64,000 bases of DNA from Planctomycetota bacterium (lineage in GTDB: Bacteria > Planctomycetota > MHYJ01 > JACQXL01 > JACQZI01), in the NCBI GenBank assembly GCA_016207825.1, contig JACQZI010000008.1, positions 255,763 to 319,762 on the forward strand, in the 5' to 3' direction. Below are positions 34,149 through 42,274 of the stretch, piece after piece. The notes under the pieces were generated by a model. That model did not search any database and was not told the origin of the DNA. It saw only the letters and a program-made list of their open reading frames with translations. The position numbers were made by a program, and so were the translations under genes. Numbering within the stretch: the stretch's first letter is position 1; each line of letters starts with the position of its first letter.

Positions 34149-34781
34149 ATGATGATAGTTTTTATTTTACTGTTTGTGCCTGTTGCGGGTAAAGCTTATT
34201 GTGAAGATGAAGAAAGAACAGGGACCGAAGCATTCATGGAAAAATATGCCTTGGCGGAAACCTTAGAATTGGGGATTCAGCCTATCTTCAAATGGAGTGG
34301 TAGCCATAATACCACGGATTTAGAATGGTTTAATTTTACGGCGACCCATATGATGAACCGTGACAGTGGATTAAGGCTGGCCTTTGGATATTTGGCATAT
34401 GATGTTTTGGATAGCGGCCAGAATATAGGCCGTTTGCGCTCAATGACTTTCAGGCCGACCCTGTTTCAGAATTTAGCGTCAGGCGCTGAAATCACCCCGT
34501 ATTTCGGTTTTGGTTTGAATTACTATCGCACGACCGATGAGATTGCCGCCCAATATGGACAGAAGATTTTTGTCCGGACTGATGTTACTTGGGGTGCTCA
34601 TTTGGCCGCTGGTTTAAGGTATCTTTCTGAAAGAAGCCTTTCTTTCTCATTTGATATCTATCGCGATTGGATGATGGATGATTTTAAGGTTTGGCAGATT
34701 CAAGGACGAAGCGAATTGCCCGGCGTAAAGATAGATATGGACATGTGGGCGCTGGGCCTAAACGTTTCCTTAAGGTTCTAA
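34149..34781 (+). CDS. Outer-membrane beta-barrel protein
   Basis: This 210-aa protein has a signal peptide (MMIVFILLFVPVAGKAYC) and alternating beta strands such as 'LRLAFGYLAYDVL', 'ITPYFGFGLNYYR' and 'GAHLAAGLRYLSERSLSFSF', ending 'ALGLNVSLRF' with terminal Phe, the signature for barrel assembly. The size suggests an eight-stranded OmpW/OmpA-like barrel. It starts five bases after the large barrel gene, so the two are probably co-transcribed and may act together at the surface. Confidence 0.82.
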   Translation: MMIVFILLFVPVAGKAYCEDEERTGTEAFMEKYALAETLELGIQPIFKWSGSHNTTDLEWFNFTATHMMNRDSGLRLAFGYLAYDVLDSGQNIGRLRSMTFRPTLFQNLASGAEITPYFGFGLNYYRTTDEIAAQYGQKIFVRTDVTWGAHLAAGLRYLSERSLSFSFDIYRDWMMDDFKVWQIQGRSELPGVKIDMDMWALGLNVSLRF

Positions 34782-35018
34782 GCGGCTGCCGCCCCTACCA
34801 ACTTTAATCGATTGGGCGTCCTGGCCCCCGTCCTACCAGTTATAATCAATCGGACGTCCCGTGACGAATGTCACGGGACACTAAAGCATCGGGATACTTC
34901 AAATAACCCACTCGCATCTACCCGGAACGAAGTGACGTCCCTTGCGGCTGCAAGGGATTGTTCCATAATATCCGTGCATCCCTTCCGCTAGGAAAGGGAT
35001 TTTTCCTTAATATGCCTT
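34782..35018 (+). terminator. Spacer with several hairpins, terminator-like near 34978-35010
   Basis: GTCCCGTGAC-GAAT-GTCACGGGAC (34854-34877) is a perfect ten-pair stem. CCCTTGCGGCTGCAAGGG (about 34938-34955) and ATCCCTTCC-GCTA-GGAAAGGGAT followed by TTTTTCC (about 34978-35006) are further stems; the last is terminator-like for the plus-strand operon. No gene is seen here. Confidence 0.5.
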
Positions 35019-36101
35019 TTAGGCGATCCAGCCTAAAAGATACACATTCACCGTCGTCGTAATCCCATTTCTCTCGGCACTCACGAATACCTTCCTGGTC
35101 GGGGTCTTGACGGCCAGTTCCACCTTGCCCGCATTGCATGAAGGGTAACCATCCGCCTGCGTTCCGGCATGCAGTGTCGCCCGGCAGGCGTAGTAATTGC
35201 CCGGCCCGCCCACAGAGGCAATCGCGGCAAAGGTCATCGCTTCACCCGCCTGATGCTCCAGTTCTATAAAGACCGCCTTTGCCCCGTCCGGCACAAGCGC
35301 GGATAAATCGACCTGCAAGCCGAAATCATCACTCCCCGCGTTCTGGTAGACCGGAAGGTTCTGTCCGAAATTGACGATTTGCGCCCCGCCCGGAGTAAAT
35401 GAAAGCTTCGCCGGGGTGACCGCGCCATCCTTGATTTTATCCGTCTCCACACTGTTCACTGCTAACTTATCACTGGTTACTTCTCCATTAATAATCTTCT
35501 CCCGATTAATGCTGTTGGAGGCGATTTGGGTATATCCGATATCGTAGTCCTTGACCTTCGCGCCGGTCACGGCTTGGTTTTTTATCTTAGCGGTCTCTAT
35601 TGCGTTGTCTGCAATCTTGGTTACGGTTACGGCGTTTGGGGCAATCTTATCCTCCTCCACACAATTGGTGCCTAATTCGGCGGCGACCAAGGGTGGCACA
35701 AGAGGACGCGCCACGGCGGGCGGAGTGAAAGATAATTTTGCCGGAGTGACCGAGCCATTGGCAATTTTCTCCGTGGTTATGGCGCTCCCGGCAATCTTTT
35801 CTGTCGTTATCGCTTTGTCTTGTATTCTGGAACCGGTAACTTGTAACTCCCCTATCTTTGAGGTGGTTATTGCACCGGCGGCGATTTTTTCAGACTTGAC
35901 CGCGCCGTCCCTGAGTTTGGAGCCGGTCACGGCATTATCAGCCAGTTTAGAACCGGTCACCGCACCAGTAGCTAATTTCTCTGTCTTGACACTTCCGTCT
36001 TGTAACTTAGAACTGGTAACCTGTAACTCCCCAATCTTTGGTGTGGTCACTGCTTCGCTGGCGATGTTTTCTGTTTTGACTTCACCTGGATTTAATGCCA
36101 T
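35019..36101 (-). CDS. Fibre-like protein of ten-residue repeats
   Basis: This 360-aa protein has no signal peptide. Residues 5-235 consist of about twenty degenerate decapeptides of the type 'GAVTGSKLADNAVTTEKIAN', known from tail-fibre-like and trimeric beta-solid proteins. A Pro-rich break lies near 130. The C-terminal 120 residues ('VPDGAKAVFIELEHQAGEAM', 'VNVYLLGWIA') look like a compact beta-sandwich head. It resembles phage or contractile-injection fibre architecture, but no tail genes are nearby. A partner could be the gene at 36192. DNA repeats in the gene reflect the protein repeats. Confidence 0.75.
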   Translation of the reverse strand: MALNPGEVKTENIASEAVTTPKIGELQVTSSKLQDGSVKTEKLATGAVTGSKLADNAVTGSKLRDGAVKSEKIAAGAITTSKIGELQVTGSRIQDKAITTEKIAGSAITTEKIANGSVTPAKLSFTPPAVARPLVPPLVAAELGTNCVEEDKIAPNAVTVTKIADNAIETAKIKNQAVTGAKVKDYDIGYTQIASNSINREKIINGEVTSDKLAVNSVETDKIKDGAVTPAKLSFTPGGAQIVNFGQNLPVYQNAGSDDFGLQVDLSALVPDGAKAVFIELEHQAGEAMTFAAIASVGGPGNYYACRATLHAGTQADGYPSCNAGKVELAVKTPTRKVFVSAERNGITTTVNVYLLGWIA

Positions 36102-36191
36102 ACAAATATACTCGTATAAGTTGATACGATTATACGTTAATAAGTGTGTTCTTCCCTTATCAACTTATCATCTTAATATCTTACTAATAAA

Positions 36192-36608
36192 TCACGCAAT
36201 GACCGCTTTCATTGCCTTGGTCCAGAGTCCGGAGTTGGCCGGGATGCTTGTGTTCACCCAGCGGAAGAAGCCGTAGAAACTATCCCCGGCATTCTTGTCG
36301 CCGCAATCAATGGTAAAGCGCGCCTTTCTGGAGACCACGGTTTTTTTGACGTCATCTACGCCTTCAGGCGGCATCTCGCCCTTGGGAACGAGTGTCCACC
36401 GGCATTCAATTCCGTCTGCCAATTTATGCATACTGACTCGGGTGGCGTCTTTTTCGGTCTGGGAGCGCACCTCAATCACGCCGCCGCCGAGCGCCTTCAG
36501 GAAGATATAAGGCACCAGTTCAATCTTGCCGCGCGGGGTGGGCTCAAGATCATACTCCTTGCCGACCAGCATCCGCAGGTCATTCTTGGAAATGTGGGAA
36601 TTACTCAC
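36192..36608 (-). CDS. Unknown protein, possibly N-terminally truncated
   Basis: The annotated part starts at a GTG (36608) and encodes 138 aa with no recognised domain. The same frame continues upstream for about 40 codons ('SARTGGDVTAHRDCRKRYAA', 'WRKFHKEYV') with no ATG or GTG before a TAG TAA pair. This suggests that the real N-terminus was lost to a deletion or that a non-standard start is used. It lies 90 bp before the fibre gene on the same strand and may be co-transcribed. Confidence 0.6.
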   Translation of the reverse strand: MSNSHISKNDLRMLVGKEYDLEPTPRGKIELVPYIFLKALGGGVIEVRSQTEKDATRVSMHKLADGIECRWTLVPKGEMPPEGVDDVKKTVVSRKARFTIDCGDKNAGDSFYGFFRWVNTSIPANSGLWTKAMKAVIA

Positions 36609-36781
36609 GACATATTCCTTGTGGAATTTACGCCAGGCCGCGGCATAGCGCTTACGGCAGTCGCGGTGGGCGGTGACATCGCCGCCGGTCCGGGCGCTGG
36701 TATTCTGAATCTTATGATATAACGGCTCATAATTTTACTAATAGTTGGGGAATTCTTTAGGGCTTTTTGTGCTATACCTAC

Positions 36782-36975
36782 AGGCCAGGATGTCCTCATC
36801 CCGGCTTAGGATGTCTTCATCCCGTGCCAAGATGTCCTCATCCTGCATCAGGATGTCTTAGTCCTAAGTCAGGATGTCCTAATCCTAAGTTAAGATGTCT
36901 TCGTCCCATGTCAGGATGTCTTCATCCCGTATTGGGATGTCCTCATTTCTGGTTGAGATGTCTTACCTCCTTTCT
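36782..36975. repeat. 21-bp tandem repeat of palindromic units
   Basis: About nine units of the form AGGATGTCCTCATCCCNNNNN follow one another with a strict 21-bp period. Each unit is itself an inverted repeat (GGATG....CATCC), with compensating changes in some units (AGGATGTCCTAATCCTAAG). They lie between the genes at 36608 and 36984, beyond the end of the sigma-54 cluster; no other gene is supported in 36609-36983. Confidence 0.85.
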
Positions 36976-36983
36976 TAAATAGA

Positions 36984-39194
36984 CTACGGTGGTACGCCTA
37001 CACACGTTGCATCCTCAAACTCTAAATAAGAGCTATCCGTAATTTTTACTCCGGCACGAGTACCGCCGCTAATATCATTTGCCAGTTTATATACAATGTA
37101 ATAAGTCTTTTGAGTGGTCGTCACCTGCCACTTTTTCATATTGAGCCAACAGGTGCCGTTGGAGAAATTGCCCTTGCTGATAAGCGTATCGCCGCTGTCC
37201 CAAAATCCGTTCCCGTTTGCATCGCACCAGACCTGGACCTCTATTTTGCAATCAGGACAAGCGCTATTGGTGTATCCTTTCAATCCCTTATCAATCCGGA
37301 ACCGCTTCCAGCGGGCAGTTCCGCCTGTAGTTTTGGCATCAAACTTGATGTGTGCAATGGATTGCCCCATCTGGATGGCCTGTCCCTGACACACATCGGT
37401 CCAGTTGGTCGTTGTTACCGTAAGCCCGCCAATCGCATAATTTAACCCCCAATCCAAAAGCTTTGGAGTTTGGGATGTCACCGAGGTTGAAAAATTAGCA
37501 CGCAATTTAAGCGCATAACACATTGGTTGCGGGAGAACAGCAGATAAATCAGTTCCTGAAGCCACATTGGAAACGAGTAGAGAATTATCCAGCGCCTTTA
37601 AAACATCTATGGCCATGGAAGTATCGGTCGGCGAATATACCGTATAGGTTAATACGCCCCACGATGTAACGCCTTCCGGATTAATTACCGGAGAAATATA
37701 ATTTCCTGATGACTGGTATGGGACTGAAAAGCCATCAACCGCGGTTGCATAAACCGGATTAGTCGAACCGGTTGCAGTTCCTAAAACGGCAATCCTTCCG
37801 ACCCCTCCAGCGCCGAGGCCACCGCCGCCTGTTCCGCCCAATGCGGTAACCAGATTAGCGCCTAAAGTTAAACTATTACCAATCAAACAAACCGAGCCGC
37901 CGGAACCGCCTCCTCCTGTGCTGTCAACAGTGCTTATTCCATTAGTTCCGTTGCAAACAATTAAACCGGTAACGGAGATTTGAGATGCCTTGATGACGAT
38001 AATACCGCCGCCGTAACCGCCTTTAGCATTTAGTGCTAGTGTTAGATATCCACCTGCGCCTCCACCGCTACCAGAAAATAATAGCCTAAGATCAGTAAAG
38101 CCAACAGAACCACCACCGCCACCGCCACCGGCTCCGCAATAATATGCGGAACCACCGCAAGGACCACCGTTTCCGCCCGAGGCATATTGTCCTGATGCGC
38201 CGGTAGTCCCCATAGCGCCGTTTTGTCCTGCTGGATTAGTACCATTTCCAGCTCCAAACTTTCCGCCGCCTCCGGCAGTTCCATAACCGCCGCCGCCGCC
38301 ATATCCTGGATAGCCGCCGTAAGTGGTGCCGGATATCCAACCACAACCGCCGCCAGCACCGCCGCTACCAATAGTGCCTGTGCCAGGTACTCCAGCATAA
38401 GCAGTTCCGCCACCACCACCGCCTTGCATAGTAGCAGGCTGGCTATAGCCGGCTCCTCCTTTTCCATTGTAGGTTTCTCCGCCGTATGAAACGCCGGTGC
38501 CAGGTTGTGTTCCGCCCAAAAACCCTAATCCATTAGCAGAAATAGTTCCGGCAACTGTAACAGTTCCTGATGCCTTAAAGAAAATCACACCGCCCTTTGT
38601 CCCATCCCAGGCGGTTGCCGTCATGACATAACCGGCATTGATGGTAACATCCGTATAATTCGGCACGCGCTGGACCATTATCTTCTGGGTTGAGGCATCT
38701 CCATAAGTATTGGAAATAGGCTGGCTAAAGGTAAGGGTATTACCATTAATAGCGGAAATAAATTTGGTTTCGTATTTTCCGACATTGGCGTAATCACCGG
38801 AAGTGCCTTTGAGATTGATGACAAGGACTTCGTCATTGATTGCTAATCCGGTCGGTGCGGCTGTCAAAACGATAGAATTATCCAAACTGTCAATAACGCC
38901 GTTAGTGGCATCGGCAACGAAATTAACGGCATCTCCAGCCGTGCGCCCGCCCTGCTGGGTTTGGGTATTGATATTGAAATCAGCCGAGTTGATATTAAGC
39001 GCGCCATCCGCGCCGGTACCGATAGCGCCGGAGGCAAGGGTGACATCCGCCGAGCCGGTGGCGCTTACGGTGCCGTTGAACGAGCCGGAATTGAAGTCCG
39101 TCTGCGACCAGCTATCGGAGAATGCGGGAGAATTCACCGCAGAGACGCAAAGAATACAAAGAATGCCGATTGTTAATTTCCAATGTTTTTTCAT
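36984..39194 (-). CDS. Gly-rich exported surface protein
   Basis: This 736-aa protein starts at the ATG at 39194 (AAAGGAAA upstream) with a signal peptide (MKKHWKLTIGILCILCVSAV). An adhesin-like beta region (25-210) precedes a region with about 40% Gly (215-470; GGGGGG, GGAGGG, YGGYPGYGGGGGY), a beta domain, and a C-terminal domain of about 110 residues ('ARWKRFRIDKG', 'VQVWCDANGNGFWDSGDTLI', 'NGTCWLNMKKW') shared with the gene at 59290. It is probably surface exposed. It is the last gene of the sigma-54 cluster. Confidence 0.82.
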   Translation of the reverse strand: MKKHWKLTIGILCILCVSAVNSPAFSDSWSQTDFNSGSFNGTVSATGSADVTLASGAIGTGADGALNINSADFNINTQTQQGGRTAGDAVNFVADATNGVIDSLDNSIVLTAAPTGLAINDEVLVINLKGTSGDYANVGKYETKFISAINGNTLTFSQPISNTYGDASTQKIMVQRVPNYTDVTINAGYVMTATAWDGTKGGVIFFKASGTVTVAGTISANGLGFLGGTQPGTGVSYGGETYNGKGGAGYSQPATMQGGGGGGTAYAGVPGTGTIGSGGAGGGCGWISGTTYGGYPGYGGGGGYGTAGGGGKFGAGNGTNPAGQNGAMGTTGASGQYASGGNGGPCGGSAYYCGAGGGGGGGSVGFTDLRLLFSGSGGGAGGYLTLALNAKGGYGGGIIVIKASQISVTGLIVCNGTNGISTVDSTGGGGSGGSVCLIGNSLTLGANLVTALGGTGGGGLGAGGVGRIAVLGTATGSTNPVYATAVDGFSVPYQSSGNYISPVINPEGVTSWGVLTYTVYSPTDTSMAIDVLKALDNSLLVSNVASGTDLSAVLPQPMCYALKLRANFSTSVTSQTPKLLDWGLNYAIGGLTVTTTNWTDVCQGQAIQMGQSIAHIKFDAKTTGGTARWKRFRIDKGLKGYTNSACPDCKIEVQVWCDANGNGFWDSGDTLISKGNFSNGTCWLNMKKWQVTTTQKTYYIVYKLANDISGGTRAGVKITDSSYLEFEDATCVGVPP

Positions 39195-39209
39195 GAATTT
39201 TCCTTTCAA

Positions 39210-39722
39210 TTAAAAAGCATCTATTATTTCCGGTGGCGCATTACGCACCAGCATATACGGAGTAATACTAAGGCGCAATCCCTTAATACTGCCATCAGGA
39301 TTCTTATCCCAGGAACCGATGCAACCTTTTTCATTATTCAGAAGAGTTACCGAAAGAGCGAGGGTGTTTTTTTCGCAGTATTTATCACGGAATTTTGCTT
39401 CCACCCTGATAGCCCCATCAACACATATTTCAGGCCGGACGCTAAAGACCAAATTATCATCTTTTGTCTGAAGAAAACCAGTTTCCTTTTTATTAATGCA
39501 AGCTATTGAATCATCAAAAATAACCGCATCATCTTCTACCAAAGAAATCCCCAAACAAACATGTTCGTCTGTTTGGTCCGTCGTTTCCCAAGGATTTTGT
39601 TTTTCCGGCGTTTTCACGCTTGGCGCTCCAGACGAGACGCATCCGGGAAAGACGATTAACAAGACAAACGCTGCAACAACAAACACTGTTGTCCTTAAAC
39701 AAACCGATATCATTTTTTTCAT
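39210..39722 (-). CDS. Small lipoprotein of unknown function
   Basis: A 170-aa protein with a lipoprotein signal (TTVFVVAAFVLLIVFPGCVS; Cys near 28) and a beta-rich domain with five cysteines ('ACINKKETGFL', 'EICVDGAIRVEAKF', 'YCEKNTLALSVTLLNNEKGC'). It lies 18 bp behind the HEAT gene and 15 bp before the Gly-rich protein, so it is co-transcribed with them. No family is recognised. Confidence 0.75.
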   Translation of the reverse strand: MKKMISVCLRTTVFVVAAFVLLIVFPGCVSSGAPSVKTPEKQNPWETTDQTDEHVCLGISLVEDDAVIFDDSIACINKKETGFLQTKDDNLVFSVRPEICVDGAIRVEAKFRDKYCEKNTLALSVTLLNNEKGCIGSWDKNPDGSIKGLRLSITPYMLVRNAPPEIIDAF

Positions 39723-39740
39723 AAAGTTATCTCCTGTTTT

Positions 39741-41816
39741 TTAATCCGGTTTACTGAAAAATATATGGTCCTGAATCAGCATCTTAATCTTAAAATTCAT
39801 ATTACCGGTAATCTTATAAAGCGGGTTGATATCACTTTTATCCAGGATAAACCCCAAAGCAAATACAGAATATAACCGCAGGTCATCATTCTTTTCGTTA
39901 TTATAGAATTTCACCAGGTGGTCAATGGAGTTTTTTTCGCCGATATAACCTATGCCGTGGAGAGCTCTCGTTTTTATTTCAACAGGTGTAAGTTTATTTT
40001 GAATTTGTTTGTATAATATATCCAGAACTTCCTGCCGTTTCCCAAGCATGGCTAAAGCTACCGTTAAGTTATTGTATCCGGTTACAGCCAAATCAATACG
40101 TTCCTGAGCTTTCTTGAAAGCTTCCTCCAGCGCAGGAACGGCTTTGGGGTCGCCCAGCATTCCCAAAGCCAAAACCGCATAATTCCAACTTATGGGGTCA
40201 GAAAAAGCCTCCTTTTTAACAATTTCAATCAAGGCATTAACTGAAGTCGAATCCTTCATCAATCCCAATGCCAGTATGGCCGCGCCGCGCGACAGGGGTT
40301 TGGTTTTTTTAATGGCTATTTTCTGAAGCTCCGGCAAAGCGGTTTTATTTCCCAGTATACCGATTGAAAGAAACGCTATTCCTTCTATATTGAAATCGAT
40401 TTTTTTAGTGAGGGCGATCAATTCGTTATAAACACTATTATCGCCAAGCTGAGCCAAAGAAATCGCGGCAAATGCCTGGACTTCCGTTGATTTATCCCGC
40501 AATAAAGTAAGAAGTTCTGGCTTACCCTTAGGCGAGGCAAGCAATCCAAGCGCTATGGCGATTCCTGACCTTACTGGAATTTCGCGCGCATTCATTGCTT
40601 TTTTGAGGCAGGGTAAAATTGATTCATCTTTAACGCGACCCAGGGCTATCGCGGCGTATGAACGGACGGTTTCGTCGTATGCCTCATTCGTAAGTATTTT
40701 ACCGATAAAATCAACCAGCGATTTATCCTGTAAATTACCCAGGGAAAGAACCGCCGAACATTGGACTTCCTTATGGAGTTTTTTATTAAGATTCAGGGCA
40801 TCCTTAAGCGTATTGATAGAAGCTTCGGTTTTTATAAACCCAAGCGCCAGGGCGGCATAAGCCTGGCTAATCATCTGTGAACGCTGGTTGGTCTCGTTCA
40901 ATAAAATTGCTTTTAAATTATCAACAACAGACTCTTCGCCCATGATACCCAATGATAAGGCCGCAATATTCTTCACATCAAGCGTGTCGTCATTAAGCAT
41001 TGCATCTTTTAAAGCCGCCACCGCGTTCTTATGCTTAAACTTTCCCAAAGCCAAAGCGGCATTCGCCCGGATGAACGGGCTGACATCTTCTTTTAAACAC
41101 TTTATTAAAGTATCCAGAGCCTGTTTGCTGACAGAATTAGCATTCATTTCTACCGAGATGGTGCCATCGGTTGGCTTGCTTGAAGGGACATCCTCCCATT
41201 GAATTTGTTTTTTAAAAGAAAGATAATAAAGACGATTCCTTGACCACCAGTTTTCCCACATGGGAACAGAAGCTATTGGATTAAAAACCAACGGCTCAAG
41301 ACCCGTCCCGGCTGGCGGCCTTGGAGGAGGAGACGGCGGCTTGGGCGCATTTTTATTATCAGGAGGTTTAACACCTGGATTTTGTTTAGGGTCGGGGGTT
41401 GAATTCGGAGTCTCAACAGGCGGTTGAGTTACACTGGGCTCTGGATCCGGGGTTACTGCCGGAGCTGGAGCAGGCGTCGGTTGAACAGGTTCCGATTGCG
41501 GAGCCGGTTGGACGGTTTCAGGCTGCGGAAGCGGTTTAGTTTCCGAAGGTTTAAGTTCTGGAGCTGGGGTCTCAGATGGTTTAGTTTCAGGCTGGGGAGC
41601 CGGTTGTACAGGAGTTGTTTGTTGCGGTGTTGGCGAAGGGGCAGGGTCGGGTTTCTTGTTACCATATCGCTCGCTCAACTCTTTTAACTGCTGCCAGTAA
41701 CGAGGAGGATTATCTTGCCCACAAGGACACCATGCCATAGCGGGAATTATCATTAAGACCAGAAGGCATGCTCCCAATAAAATTTCTACCCCTAAAAGCA
41801 GTCTACTTTTCCCCAT
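39741..41816 (-). CDS. Exported HEAT-repeat protein with Pro-rich linker
   Basis: A 691-aa protein with an N-terminal signal or anchor (LLLGVEILLGACLLVLMIIP), then a 120-residue Pro/Gln/Glu/Thr linker (55-175) with 'QPAPQPETKPSETPAPELKP', then about fourteen HEAT/PBS-lyase repeats (215-680: 'AALALGxxKxxxxxxxLKxA'). The rigid linker suggests it spans the periplasm or wall, displaying a binding solenoid. The ribosome-binding site is AAAGGA. It is part of the sigma-54 cluster, 34 bp after the STAS gene. Confidence 0.85.
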   Translation of the reverse strand: MGKSRLLLGVEILLGACLLVLMIIPAMAWCPCGQDNPPRYWQQLKELSERYGNKKPDPAPSPTPQQTTPVQPAPQPETKPSETPAPELKPSETKPLPQPETVQPAPQSEPVQPTPAPAPAVTPDPEPSVTQPPVETPNSTPDPKQNPGVKPPDNKNAPKPPSPPPRPPAGTGLEPLVFNPIASVPMWENWWSRNRLYYLSFKKQIQWEDVPSSKPTDGTISVEMNANSVSKQALDTLIKCLKEDVSPFIRANAALALGKFKHKNAVAALKDAMLNDDTLDVKNIAALSLGIMGEESVVDNLKAILLNETNQRSQMISQAYAALALGFIKTEASINTLKDALNLNKKLHKEVQCSAVLSLGNLQDKSLVDFIGKILTNEAYDETVRSYAAIALGRVKDESILPCLKKAMNAREIPVRSGIAIALGLLASPKGKPELLTLLRDKSTEVQAFAAISLAQLGDNSVYNELIALTKKIDFNIEGIAFLSIGILGNKTALPELQKIAIKKTKPLSRGAAILALGLMKDSTSVNALIEIVKKEAFSDPISWNYAVLALGMLGDPKAVPALEEAFKKAQERIDLAVTGYNNLTVALAMLGKRQEVLDILYKQIQNKLTPVEIKTRALHGIGYIGEKNSIDHLVKFYNNEKNDDLRLYSVFALGFILDKSDINPLYKITGNMNFKIKMLIQDHIFFSKPD

Positions 41817-41850
41817 TTTTTAATTTTTCCTTTCACTAACTTTTTATAAA

Positions 41851-42246
41851 TCATCCATGGATATTTTCAGAACTATGCAGAAGATCCCAAAAACTAATAG
41901 AGGTGTGCGGGAGGCATAATTTTTTATTGCCGGTAACAACAGAAAAAACTTTAGATATGCCAAGAAGATCAAAAACATCCCGAACATTTGGCTGGGGGTT
42001 GATCAATACGATTTTACCGTTATTTTCCGCAATAACGCCATAAGCTTTAATAAAGACTCCAGCGCAGGCACTGCCTAAATAATCAACACCGGATAAATCT
42101 ATCGCAATTTTATACTGTTTTTTACCCAGAAGGTTATTAAAAGTTGCGTCCAGCTTGGCCATTGCGTATATATCAAGCGAGCCTGAAAGCGTGACTGTTA
42201 CCGCGCCGTTTTTATCTGTTTGTGTTTTAATTTCTAAATTTTCCAT
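41851..42246 (-). CDS. STAS-domain protein (anti-sigma factor antagonist type)
   Basis: This 131-aa protein is a single STAS domain: 'VTLSGSLDIYAMAKLDATFN', 'KIAIDLSGVDYLGSACAGVF' with the Ser at the usual phospho-acceptor position, and 'GKIVLINPQPNVRDVFDLLG'. In this family the protein switches partners on dephosphorylation. No anti-sigma kinase lies next to it. It sits between a membrane UbiA-family gene and a HEAT protein in the sigma-54 cluster, so it may connect that operon to phospho-signalling. Confidence 0.9.
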   Translation of the reverse strand: MENLEIKTQTDKNGAVTVTLSGSLDIYAMAKLDATFNNLLGKKQYKIAIDLSGVDYLGSACAGVFIKAYGVIAENNGKIVLINPQPNVRDVFDLLGISKVFSVVTGNKKLCLPHTSISFWDLLHSSENIHG

Positions 42247-42274
42247 TATTTATTCCTATTTAAAAAACTGGCCA

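Noticed and set aside
36767-36982. Plus-strand frame with seven-residue GCPHP-type repeats
   Set aside because: It is the translation of a 21-bp non-coding tandem repeat whose conserved feature is palindromic pairing, not codons.
38042-38489. Frames on both strands over the Gly-rich gene
   Set aside because: They are shadows of GGN codon runs in the 36984-39194 gene.
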